Assembly (NCBI GenBank): GCA_937898195.1
Contig: CALEJD010000005.1
Coordinates: 1 to 38,349 of the forward strand
Reading direction: 5' to 3'
Source of the DNA: an uncultured Clostridia bacterium
GTDB lineage: Bacteria; Bacillota; Clostridia; Oscillospirales; Acutalibacteraceae
Length of the DNA stretch: 38,349 nt
Part shown: in pieces, positions 22,097 to 29,342 of the stretch
Layout of the letters: each line of letters starts with the position of its first letter
Position numbering within the stretch: the first letter of the stretch is position 1
Notes under the pieces: generated by a model
The model's database searches: none
The model's input: only the letters and a program-made list of their open reading frames with translations
Told to the model about the DNA's origin: nothing
Program-made: the position numbers and the translations under genes

Positions 22097-24157
22097 ATGG
22101 AAAAAGTGAGAGACTTAATAAATAATATTAAACAACATTGGAATACTCCTGCCGAGGGGAACTATGTGCCATATAAAGAAGTAGTCACAATTGGTGTTGC
22201 AGGTTTCGGTGTTAACTGGACTTCATATCTTGCAAATTCAATAGGACTTAGTGCATCAAACTTTCTTGTAGGTGCAAGTATCGGTCTTCAACCAATGGAT
22301 TTGCAGATTATGCTCATAATTGCAAACATTGTTGGTATGCCTATCGCATTTTTCAGGGGTTGGCTTTTTGATAACCACAAAATGAAAGGTGGCAAGTTTA
22401 TTCCAATAATGCTTCGCACACCTATTCCGATTGTTGCCTTGTCAACATTGTTTGTGTGGTTGCCTTATGAAAACTGGCAATATAACACCAAGGTTATTGT
22501 TGTTTGGTGTATGTATATGTTAGTGCAATTTTTCTTGTGTCTCTATAACGAGGGTTGGGCATTCTTTCAGCAAGTTGTCACCCCTAATGCACAAGAGCGT
22601 GCAAATGTAATGAGTATTTTCCAGATTCTCTATTCATTAGCACCTACTCTTACAGGACTTGTAATTCCGACAATCGCAGGTTTGACCTTTGGTATGAATA
22701 ATATCTGGACATATCGAATTATTTGTCCGGCGTTTACTATTGTTGGTCTTGTTATTCTTCTTGTTTTCTTCCCGAAACTCAAAGAACGAATTATTCTTCC
22801 TAAAAGACCAGTTGAATATGTCAGCATTGTTGATTCTCTTCGTGAAGTTGCAAAAAATAAATACTTCTGGATTATCAACTCAGCGGGTTGGATAGGTTTT
22901 CTTGAAGGCGCTTATGCCGTTATTTTAAGTTGGTCGTTTATTTATGCTTTCAATGGTGAAAAACAGACATATCTTGGACTTGCAAACACCATTATCGGTA
23001 ACGCAGCACTTTGGTCAATGGCATTAGCACCATTTCTCATCAAATGGATGGGCAAACGAAACCTTCTTATAGCACATAATATTGTTAATATTGTGCTTAT
23101 GCTTTGTCTTGTGCCATTCTATGAAAACTTGTTTATAGTCTGCGTAATTTTCTATCTTAACACATTTGTAAACACATTCCAGAATGTTTATATGGCAAAT
23201 ATCAATGCAGATATGCGTGACTATCACCAGTGGAAAACAGGTGTTCGTGTTGATGGTCTTTTTGGACCTTTAGGACTTATCGGTACAGTTTTAGGCTTCT
23301 TTACAGGACTTGTTATTCCTGCTGTTTATGAGCATATGGGACTCAAAGACGATTATGATGTGCTTTATAACGACGAAATGAGAAACAATCTGTTTGATGT
23401 GCTCATTATTTGTTCAATTGTGGGTGCTGTGCTTAATCTTATTCCATATCTTTTCTATGATTTGACCGAAGCAAAACATCGTGGTTATGTTAATGTTCTT
23501 AAAATCCGTGCAATGTTTGAAGACTATGGAAACGGAGAATTAGAAGATGCTCAACTTGTTGATGCAATGAAGATTATTAAGGGCGCGCAAGGTAATTTAG
23601 AGAAGAAAAAGATTGATAAATCTTTAAATAAAGCGGAAATTAAAGCGATTAAAAGACACAACGAATTTGTTGAAAGTTTACCGATTGTAAAAGAAGAACT
23701 CAATAAATTCAATACAGAAAGATATAAATTACAGCTTGAATCAGCAAAGAAAACAATGGCTCTTGGTGAAGTTTATCTTTATGATGATTGGAAAACAGAA
23801 AAGAAAGATGCAAAGCGTCTTCCAAAATCAACAAAAGAAGAAAAACTTATCCGTGCTGATGCAATTAAACTTGCCCGTGAGAAAAAGCGTAGTGCGAAAC
23901 TTCTTCATAAGCACGGTAAAGAAAATCTTGTTGTGCCAGACGAAAGAATTCCTGAAGAAATCAAAAACCGTGAATTTGCAAATGAACAAGAGCGTCGTCA
24001 GGCAAAAACAGAGCTTAGAGCATATACAAAGGGTGTGTCTATTTATCGCAGAATTACAAAACCATATAATGATGCGAGAAATCTCATAATTCAAGCAGAA
24101 AACTACACGCATTTAGATGAAATTGAAGAACTTTATAAAAATATAATAAATGCATAA
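22097..24157 (+). CDS. GPH/MFS-type sugar:cation symporter with long charged C-terminal extension
   Basis: The 686-residue protein has about 12 membrane segments within residues 25-455. GPH-like blocks include PYKEVVTIGVAGFGVNW, the cytoplasmic RGWLFDNHKMKGGKF loop, NADMRDYHQWKTGVRVDG (the MxDxxxxxxWKTGxRxxG-type block) and PYLFYDLTEAKH. The family imports glycosides, pentosides or hexuronides with a cation. From about 457 to the end there are some 230 mostly charged, probably helical cytoplasmic residues rich in Lys and Glu, absent from ordinary members of about 450-490 residues. This tail is not the EIIA-like domain of LacS: I see no matching histidine motif. AAGGAG precedes ATG 22097. It is a single-gene transcript; the substrate is unknown. 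Confidence 0.85.
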   Translation: MEKVRDLINNIKQHWNTPAEGNYVPYKEVVTIGVAGFGVNWTSYLANSIGLSASNFLVGASIGLQPMDLQIMLIIANIVGMPIAFFRGWLFDNHKMKGGKFIPIMLRTPIPIVALSTLFVWLPYENWQYNTKVIVVWCMYMLVQFFLCLYNEGWAFFQQVVTPNAQERANVMSIFQILYSLAPTLTGLVIPTIAGLTFGMNNIWTYRIICPAFTIVGLVILLVFFPKLKERIILPKRPVEYVSIVDSLREVAKNKYFWIINSAGWIGFLEGAYAVILSWSFIYAFNGEKQTYLGLANTIIGNAALWSMALAPFLIKWMGKRNLLIAHNIVNIVLMLCLVPFYENLFIVCVIFYLNTFVNTFQNVYMANINADMRDYHQWKTGVRVDGLFGPLGLIGTVLGFFTGLVIPAVYEHMGLKDDYDVLYNDEMRNNLFDVLIICSIVGAVLNLIPYLFYDLTEAKHRGYVNVLKIRAMFEDYGNGELEDAQLVDAMKIIKGAQGNLEKKKIDKSLNKAEIKAIKRHNEFVESLPIVKEELNKFNTERYKLQLESAKKTMALGEVYLYDDWKTEKKDAKRLPKSTKEEKLIRADAIKLAREKKRSAKLLHKHGKENLVVPDERIPEEIKNREFANEQERRQAKTELRAYTKGVSIYRRITKPYNDARNLIIQAENYTHLDEIEELYKNIINA

Positions 24158-24160
24158 AAA

Positions 24161-24184
24161 TAAGGGGTTGCTATCAACCCCTTA
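24161..24184. terminator. Bidirectional terminator between transporter and nitroreductase
   Basis: TAAGGGGTTG and CAACCCCTTA form a perfect 10-base stem with a four-base loop between convergent stops, flanked by A/T-rich runs. Confidence 0.85.
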
Positions 24185-24189
24185 AATTA

Positions 24190-24858
24190 TTATACAAATC
24201 TATATTCAGCACCACTTGCGCCAATTTCAAAGTGAAGTTTTACAATGCCTAAATCAATCCCTGAACAAAATCTTCCTGTTGCTTCAGCTTTGACTTTATT
24301 TCCATCAAGCATTGTGAAACGGAATTTCTGCTTGTTCATTGCAGTTGGTGCGAGCAATGCACATTGCATACCTTCCATAAACCAAGAGGGCATATCTCCA
24401 CGTAATCTGAAAAGAAAATCGATAAGTGTATTTTTATGTGGTTTGCCCTGTGTTTCACCATAGCCTATTGCGATAACACAAACCAACTTTTCATCTTTAT
24501 TGATATTGCTTTTTGCTTTTTTTCTGTTATAAGTGCCAGCAACCCAACAGGTGTTAAGACCGAGCATTTGTGCCTTGAGAACAATTTTTTCGCCGAAATA
24601 TCCACATTTCTCTTGCAAGTCATCGCTCTTTTTACCAGCTAAAACGATATAGTTTGCAACACCCTTAAAGCCACCACGTTTTGCGAGAATATTATCAAAT
24701 GCCTCTTTCTCATTTGTAATAAGTTTAATGTTGAGTCCGCTCTCTTTGTTGCAGAGTGCAATTTCATTTTGCAATGCTTCAAGGGTCACGCCTTCAATTT
24801 TTTGGTCTGTGTATGAACGAACTGAATGTCGTCTTGCAACAGCTTCTAAAATTTCCAT
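24190..24858 (-). CDS. Nitroreductase-family protein
   Basis: The 222-residue FMN-dependent nitroreductase-fold protein starts EAVARRHSVRSYTDQKIEG, where the RRSxR-type arginines bind FMN phosphate. It has the later blocks GEKIVLKAQMLGLNTCWVAG and IAIGYGETQGKPHKN. The region around 150-190 (MPSWFMEGMQCALLAPTAMNKQ) fits the subgroup in which the fold is duplicated within one chain. It may reduce quinones, nitro compounds or flavins with NAD(P)H; the physiological substrate is unknown. ATG 24858 is preceded by AAGGTGAT at ideal spacing and by a TTGCAA/TATAAT promoter. It is a monocistronic unit. Confidence 0.88.
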   Translation of the reverse strand: MEILEAVARRHSVRSYTDQKIEGVTLEALQNEIALCNKESGLNIKLITNEKEAFDNILAKRGGFKGVANYIVLAGKKSDDLQEKCGYFGEKIVLKAQMLGLNTCWVAGTYNRKKAKSNINKDEKLVCVIAIGYGETQGKPHKNTLIDFLFRLRGDMPSWFMEGMQCALLAPTAMNKQKFRFTMLDGNKVKAEATGRFCSGIDLGIVKLHFEIGASGAEYRFV

Positions 24859-24875
24859 AAAATCACCTTGTAAAA

Positions 24876-24904
24876 ATTATACAATAAAATAAGAATTATT
24901 GCAA
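24876..24904 (-). promoter_or_regulatory. Promoter of nitroreductase gene
   Basis: On the minus strand TTGCAA (24899-24904), 17 bases, then TATAAT (24876-24881), with the ATG 17 bases beyond the -10 box. Confidence 0.75.
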
Positions 24905-24922
24905 TATAAAATAAAACATTGG

Positions 24923-24951
24923 TTGACTCAGTCACAATAAAAGAGTAAACT
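24923..24951 (+). promoter_or_regulatory. Promoter of M20 peptidase gene
   Basis: TTGACT (24923-24928), 17 bases, then TAAACT (24946-24951), about 30 bases before the ATG. Confidence 0.6.
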
Positions 24952-24980
24952 AAAATAAGATTCAGCTAAGGAGACTTAAA

Positions 24981-26417
24981 ATGATTATATTATTTATTGT
25001 TTTAGCAATTTTAGTTGTGTTAGCTTTAGTATTGGCTTTTAACACAATGAAAAGTATTAAAAATGCAAGAAAACTCACAGAATTTAAACCATTCTATAAT
25101 GACGACGAAATTATGAATTATGCTCTTCGTCTTCAAAAGATGATTAAGTGCAAAACTGTTTCAGTGGAAAATAGTTACGATGATACAGAATTCTCTAAAC
25201 TTCGAGACGTTATGACGGAACTTTTTCCCACAATACATAAAACTGCTGAAAAAATGACATTCGGGGACGATTGCTGGATTTATAAAATCAAAGGCAAAGA
25301 CGAAACAAGAAATATTATGCTTATGTCACACCACGACGTTGTGGATGTAAGCGGTGAGTGGAAGCATGACGGATTTGGTGGCGAAATTGTTGACGGTAAA
25401 ATCTGGGGTAGGGGTACAGTTGATACAAAAACCCCACTTTTTGCAGAATTTTCTGCTCTTGAAGAATTGTTGAATGAAGGTTTCCAGCCACCTTGCAATA
25501 TATGGATTGGCTCGTCACATAATGAAGAATTGGGTGGTAACGGAATACCACTTGCAAACGAATATTTCAAAGAGAATAATATAAAATTTGAAGTAATTCT
25601 TGACGAGGGTGGGGCACTCATTGAGCCACCACTTGCAGGAATGAAAGCAGACAAATGTGGAATGGTAGCAGTTCACGAAAAAGGAAGAATTTATCTTAAA
25701 TGTACTGCAACAGCCGGTAATGCTCACGCATCTCTCACAGCGGGTGCACAGGCTACAACAGTTGAAAGAATGTCAGCTTTTATAAATGAAATAATGTCAA
25801 CTGATATTTTCATTCGCAAAATTAATCCACAGGTCGAAGCAATGTTTAAACACATGGCACCATATCTCGCATTTCCAATGAATATGCTTCTTTCAAACCT
25901 TTGGCTTTTCGGTGGAATAATCAAAAAGGTTATGCCAAAAATCAATGCACAAGCAGGCGGACTTATCGGCACAACTTGTACATTTAACAATATTGAAGGT
26001 AGCACAAAAGAAAAAATCTGTACTGCTAAAGCGTTTCTTCGTCCCGTTAATGAAGAAGACTTTGCAAAGGATTTAGAAGCCTTTAAAGAGATTGCAAAGA
26101 AATATGATATTACTGTTGAAATGACAGAAGACAGTGAATATCACGGCCCTGCTGATATGACTAAACTACCATTCCAGTACACAATGAATTGTATCGGCGA
26201 AATATTCCCACAATATCCCGCATCACCATTTATTCTCCCAGCGGGTACAGATGCGAGAACACTTACAGATGTGTGCGATTGTGTGCTTCGTTTTGCACCA
26301 ATTAAGTTGTCAGCTCAACAGTTAGGCTCAGTTCACGCAGAAAACGAGAATATCGATATTGATTCAGTTGCCAACGGCGTAGCATTCTATAAGTCTTTTA
26401 TTAAGAATTATAAATAA
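24981..26417 (+). CDS. Membrane-anchored M20-family metallopeptidase
   Basis: The 478-residue protein begins with a hydrophobic anchor (1-20, IILFIVLAILVVLALVLAF) followed by a complete M20 peptidase. Metal-ligand blocks appear in order: LMSHHDVVDVSG, WGRGTVDTKTP, SSHNEELGGNG, LDEGGAL and finally GSVHAENENI; PAGTDARTL lies near the second site. A dimerisation (lid) domain is inserted at roughly 230-350. It resembles the PM20D1/carboxypeptidase S-like branch, which cleaves or forms N-acyl amino acids and dipeptides. With an N-terminal anchor and no basic loop before it, the side of the membrane is not certain. AAGGAGA precedes ATG 24981. It is a single-gene transcript ending in a strong terminator. 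Confidence 0.9.
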   Translation: MIILFIVLAILVVLALVLAFNTMKSIKNARKLTEFKPFYNDDEIMNYALRLQKMIKCKTVSVENSYDDTEFSKLRDVMTELFPTIHKTAEKMTFGDDCWIYKIKGKDETRNIMLMSHHDVVDVSGEWKHDGFGGEIVDGKIWGRGTVDTKTPLFAEFSALEELLNEGFQPPCNIWIGSSHNEELGGNGIPLANEYFKENNIKFEVILDEGGALIEPPLAGMKADKCGMVAVHEKGRIYLKCTATAGNAHASLTAGAQATTVERMSAFINEIMSTDIFIRKINPQVEAMFKHMAPYLAFPMNMLLSNLWLFGGIIKKVMPKINAQAGGLIGTTCTFNNIEGSTKEKICTAKAFLRPVNEEDFAKDLEAFKEIAKKYDITVEMTEDSEYHGPADMTKLPFQYTMNCIGEIFPQYPASPFILPAGTDARTLTDVCDCVLRFAPIKLSAQQLGSVHAENENIDIDSVANGVAFYKSFIKNYK

Positions 26418-26421
26418 AAAC

Positions 26422-26460
26422 AGCTTACTCTGATTAGTGTTCAGAGTAAGCTATTTTTTT
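26422..26460. terminator. Bidirectional terminator between M20 peptidase and XRE regulator
   Basis: AGCTTACTCTGA pairs perfectly with TCAGAGTAAGCT (12-base stem, seven-base loop), followed by seven T on the plus strand and preceded by A runs serving the minus strand. The stem includes part of the regulator's stop codon. Confidence 0.92.
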
Positions 26461-26666
26461 ATAAAAGTTGGGTCTGTAGTTCTGTCCAAAATATAATCAA
26501 CACTCACATTATAAAAATCTGCGAGTTTTATAAGAATGGATGACGGCAAATCATTTTCACCGGTTTCATATTTTGAATATCCTGTCTGAGACATTCCTAA
26601 AATTTTTGCAACTTGTGTTTGAGTAAGGTCTTTATCTTCTCGTAAATCACGAATTCTTTTATACAT
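26451..26666 (-). CDS. XRE-family helix-turn-helix regulator
   Basis: The 71-residue protein is essentially one Cro/CI-type HTH domain. LREDKDLTQTQVAKILGMSQ (helices 1-2) leads into TGYSKYETGENDLPSSILIK (recognition helix and following turn) and then LADFYNVSVDYILDRT. Small XRE proteins of this form are DNA-binding repressors, often of their own gene and a divergent neighbour. ATG 26666 has GGTGAT three bases upstream. The divergent partner is the membrane protein at 26805, and a strong inverted repeat (26677-26701) next to the start is the obvious operator candidate. No sensor domain is present. Confidence 0.92.
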   Translation of the reverse strand: MYKRIRDLREDKDLTQTQVAKILGMSQTGYSKYETGENDLPSSILIKLADFYNVSVDYILDRTTDPTFIKK

Positions 26667-26676
26667 ATTATCACCA

Positions 26677-26701
26677 AAAACAGTATATTATAATCTGTTT
26701 T
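26677..26701. promoter_or_regulatory. Candidate operator for the XRE regulator
   Basis: AAAACAG, 11 bases, CTGTTTT is a perfect 7-base inverted repeat in the divergent intergenic region. A related half-site CTGAAACAGG occurs at 26720-26729. The central spacer includes a TATAAT on the minus strand, so binding would block the regulator's own promoter. Confidence 0.6.
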
Positions 26702-26743
26702 AGGTTATTGACATTTAATCTGAAACAGGTTAAAAGATTTGTG

Positions 26744-26772
26744 TTGACAATTTAAAATTAAGGTCATATAAT
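26744..26772 (+). promoter_or_regulatory. Consensus promoter of the divergent membrane-protein gene
   Basis: TTGACA (26744-26749), 17 bases, then TATAAT (26767-26772): an exact consensus match, 32 bases before the ATG. Confidence 0.85.
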
Positions 26773-26804
26773 TCAGTTAAAGGGTAAATAGGGAGGATGA
26801 TAAT

Positions 26805-27764
26805 ATGGTAGGTAAAGCTATCAAGAATTATGCACAAGAAAAAGGAATGACCATTAAAAATGGTGTTGCTTTTGGTGTTTATCGTGGATTTATGATGTCA
26901 ATGCAAGAGGGCAGTGGTTGGAAATCTGTTTCTTTTGCGGTGAGATTTGATAATGAGAATGCAAAAGATATTCTCAACGGATATTTCTCTCAAAAAGAAA
27001 TAAAAAGAGATTACCGCGTGAGCGAAGCAACTTTATCACCTAATTCAGTTGTTATTGTATTTCTTGATAATCCAGGAACAATGAAGAGAATTATAGAGTT
27101 TATCGAAATAGTTTGTGATAAGTTCAATGAACTTGGTGGCAAGGGTGCAACTTATTGCAGTTCGTGTGGTCTTGAACTTGATTCGTCTGCAGTGCCTGTT
27201 TTAATGAATGACGTTGTTTATTTGTTACATGGTTCTTGCTTAGAAAAAGACACCGAAGAAATGAACTATATAAACGAAGAAAAGAAAAACAATGGTAGCA
27301 CAGTAATTGGTGCAGTTGGTGCTTTTGTTGGTGCAGTTATCGGTGCAATACCTTGGGCAGTTGCATACTACTTCGGTTGGTTTATTGCTGCGTTAGGTCT
27401 TGTGATTGGACTTACATCTAAAAAAGGTTATGAATTGCTTAACGGTAAAGAAAACAGAGCAAAAGGCATAATTGTAATTGTAGCAACCGTATTTGGTGTG
27501 CTTTTAGCTGAAGCAGTTGCAGTTATTGTATCAATATATTCAATTTGGCAAAGTGACCCTGAGTTTGCAGATTTTGGTGTGACTATTTTTGATGCAGCTT
27601 ATACTTTTGCCTATGCTTTAGGAACTGACCCCACAATTATATCTGATATGGCGGGGGATATTGCTCTTGGTTTATTCTTTGCGGGATTAGGCATCTGGCA
27701 GACAATAAGAGACATTTTCAAGGCAAACGGTAAAAACGCAAATAAATTTATAAGACTTGATTAA
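26805..27764 (+). CDS. Uncharacterised membrane protein with cysteine-pair (zinc-ribbon-like) segment
   Basis: I do not recognise the family. In 319 residues it has a soluble N-terminal domain (about 1-120, with GVAFGVYRGFMMSMQEGSGWK and alternating strands). A metal-ribbon-like stretch CSSCGLELDSS...LHGSC (about 124-147) follows, then a glycine-rich membrane pair (about 165-205) and two or three further membrane segments (about 222-243, 258-275 and 285-302), ending with a basic tail. GGGAGG lies before ATG 26805. Expression is probably controlled by the adjacent XRE regulator through the shared intergenic region. A sensor or stress-response role is possible but not supported directly. Confidence 0.75.
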   Translation: MVGKAIKNYAQEKGMTIKNGVAFGVYRGFMMSMQEGSGWKSVSFAVRFDNENAKDILNGYFSQKEIKRDYRVSEATLSPNSVVIVFLDNPGTMKRIIEFIEIVCDKFNELGGKGATYCSSCGLELDSSAVPVLMNDVVYLLHGSCLEKDTEEMNYINEEKKNNGSTVIGAVGAFVGAVIGAIPWAVAYYFGWFIAALGLVIGLTSKKGYELLNGKENRAKGIIVIVATVFGVLLAEAVAVIVSIYSIWQSDPEFADFGVTIFDAAYTFAYALGTDPTIISDMAGDIALGLFFAGLGIWQTIRDIFKANGKNANKFIRLD

Positions 27765-27770
27765 AATACA

Positions 27771-27796
27771 AACGGGATGTCATTTGACATCCCGTT
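27771..27796 (+). terminator. Terminator of the membrane-protein gene
   Basis: AACGGGATGTC and GACATCCCGTT form a perfect 11-base stem with loop ATTT, followed by ATGTTTTG. Confidence 0.85.
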
Positions 27797-27823
27797 ATGT
27801 TTTGTTAATTTGAAATTGTCGAA

Positions 27824-27857
27824 CAAAAAGACCGAGTAGCAAAAACTACTCGGTCTT
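27824..27857 (-). terminator. Terminator of nagB
   Basis: AAGACCGAGTAG and CTACTCGGTCTT form a perfect 12-base stem with a six-base loop; on the minus strand it is followed by TTTTTG. Confidence 0.9.
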
Positions 27858-27871
27858 ACTTTTGTATTCAA

Positions 27872-28591
27872 TTAAAGTCTTGATGCTGCTGCTTTATCAA
27901 GGAAAATATGTACATTTGGGTGAAGTTGTAAAACTGATGCAGGGCAAGATGGTGTAATGTCACCATTAACAAGACCGTCGATAGCGTCAGACTTTGAGCG
28001 ACCTGTTGCAATGAGAATAATCTGTTTTGATTTCATAATTGAAACAGTACCCATTGTGAGTGCATAGTGTGGCATTGTGTCTTCATCAAAATATACTGAG
28101 TTTGCGTCAATAGTACTCTGTGTAAGACGGACTTTGAATGAACCCTTTGTGAATTTGTTTGCTGGCTCATTGAAACCGATATGACCGTTTCTGCCAACAC
28201 CCAAAAGCTGAATGTCAATTTTGTTTTCTGTGAGCAAATCGTCATAACGCACACATTCTGCTTCCGCATCTTCTGCATTACCGTTTAAGAAATTAACATT
28301 TTCTTCTTTTACGTCAATGTGATTGAAAAGATTTTCATGCATAAATGTGTAATAACTGTTTTTGTCTTCAACAGGTAAGTCGCAATATTCGTCAAGGTTA
28401 AAAGTAGTAATATCTTTAAAACTTACCTTACCTTTGTTGTATGCTTTAATAAGAGCTTGATATGTAGGCACAGGCGAAGCACCTGTTGCAAAACCTAAAA
28501 CAGAATCTGGTTTTTCATTAACTTGTTCAATAATCAAATTGGCAACTGCTTTGCCGATTTCTTCAGCGTTGTTAAAAATATGAAGTATCAT
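27872..28591 (-). CDS. nagB: Glucosamine-6-phosphate deaminase
   Basis: The 239-residue cytoplasmic enzyme converts glucosamine-6-phosphate to fructose-6-phosphate and ammonia. Family blocks are complete: GFATGASPVPTYQALI (phosphate loop), TFNLDEYCDL (catalytic Asp), LLGVGRNGHIGFNEP (ring-opening His region), MGTVSIMKSKQIILIATGRSK and a C-terminal PASVLQLHP. It is short compared with E. coli NagB (266), as is usual in Firmicutes. GAAGGTGT precedes ATG 28591, and a TTGCAT/TAAAAT promoter (16-base spacer) lies upstream. It sits downstream of the GH38 operon but is separated by a terminator. It can channel GlcNAc released by the GH89 enzyme, provided kinase and deacetylase genes exist elsewhere. 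Confidence 0.96.
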   Translation of the reverse strand: MILHIFNNAEEIGKAVANLIIEQVNEKPDSVLGFATGASPVPTYQALIKAYNKGKVSFKDITTFNLDEYCDLPVEDKNSYYTFMHENLFNHIDVKEENVNFLNGNAEDAEAECVRYDDLLTENKIDIQLLGVGRNGHIGFNEPANKFTKGSFKVRLTQSTIDANSVYFDEDTMPHYALTMGTVSIMKSKQIILIATGRSKSDAIDGLVNGDITPSCPASVLQLHPNVHIFLDKAAASRL

Positions 28592-28625
28592 TCTTTACAC
28601 CTTCTCTTAAACTTTTTGAAACTTT

Positions 28626-28653
28626 ATTTTACCATATATTTGAAAAAATGCAA
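28626..28653 (-). promoter_or_regulatory. nagB promoter
   Basis: On the minus strand TTGCAT (28648-28653), 16 bases, then TAAAAT (28626-28631), about 35 bases from the ATG. Confidence 0.55.
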
Positions 28654-28655
28654 TA

Positions 28656-28682
28656 AAAAAGGGAGAATTTCTGTCCCTTTTT
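28656..28682 (-). terminator. Terminator of GH38 operon
   Basis: AAAAAGGGA and TCCCTTTTT form a perfect stem with a nine-base loop after the zinc-ribbon protein stop; the T run lies within the stem on the minus strand. Confidence 0.75.
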
Positions 28683-28685
28683 AAA

Positions 28686-29342
28686 TTATTTATTAAGTTT
28701 TTTATCAATTATTTTGTGATAAGAGCCAACTGATAAGTATGAAATAAAAGTGAAAATCACACCAATTGAAGAACGAATGCCGTTTTCTCCTATAATAGGT
28801 AAAATTGACACGGCAAAGAATATAACAAAGTTTATTATATGGAAAATCATATTACGCTTTAACGCGTTTTTACCTATTGAAAACAGCGAAGAAATAATAT
28901 CTGCCAAAGAGAAAATTATTATACAAGCAATTAAAAGAAGTATGCAGAAATATGCCTTATCTGACAACCACATATCAAAAGTCATAGCGCCGTTGTCAGC
29001 GTTACCAACTGTGGCAATAATTGATTTAATAAGGGTAATCAAGGAAATGTTAGTAGTTTCGAATGTTTCGCGATTAAGCTGTGAATACATTGGCAGACAC
29101 ATCCACAAAAGTGGAGAGAACATAAGAATAAATCTTGTAATCTGTTCTTTGCCACCAAAAGCAGAAGTTTTAATGTTATTAAGCACTCTGTCAACTGCTT
29201 CTTGCTCTTTCATTGCTTTTTCGTGGTCTGCCTGAAGTCTGTTATCCAAATCATAATACACCAAATTTGTGTTACATTTTGGGCAATTCTGTTTCATATA
29301 GAAAGGGGATAACTTTTCGTTGCATTTTGGACAATTACTCAT
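28686..29342 (-). CDS. Zinc-ribbon membrane protein in the GH38 operon
   Basis: The 218-residue product begins with a two-knuckle zinc ribbon, CPKCNEKL...CPKCNTNL (about residues 4-26). A charged helix (about 35-60) and four hydrophobic segments (about 68-88, 128-150, 165-185 and 190-205) follow. No enzyme motif is visible and I do not recognise a specific family. The start is ATG 29342, preceded by AGGAGGT at seven bases; the upstream in-frame GTG at 29351 lies in that site. The first eight bases overlap the transporter gene (ATGAGTAA), so translation is coupled to it. It is the last gene of the GH38/transporter operon. A link with transport or glycan sensing is only inferred from position. 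Confidence 0.78.
   Translation of the reverse strand: MSNCPKCNEKLSPFYMKQNCPKCNTNLVYYDLDNRLQADHEKAMKEQEAVDRVLNNIKTSAFGGKEQITRFILMFSPLLWMCLPMYSQLNRETFETTNISLITLIKSIIATVGNADNGAMTFDMWLSDKAYFCILLLIACIIIFSLADIISSLFSIGKNALKRNMIFHIINFVIFFAVSILPIIGENGIRSSIGVIFTFISYLSVGSYHKIIDKKLNK

Noticed and set aside
22097..24157. C-terminal tail as a LacS-like EIIA regulatory domain
   Set aside because: The tail is highly charged and helical with no recognisable EIIA histidine motif or beta-sandwich pattern.
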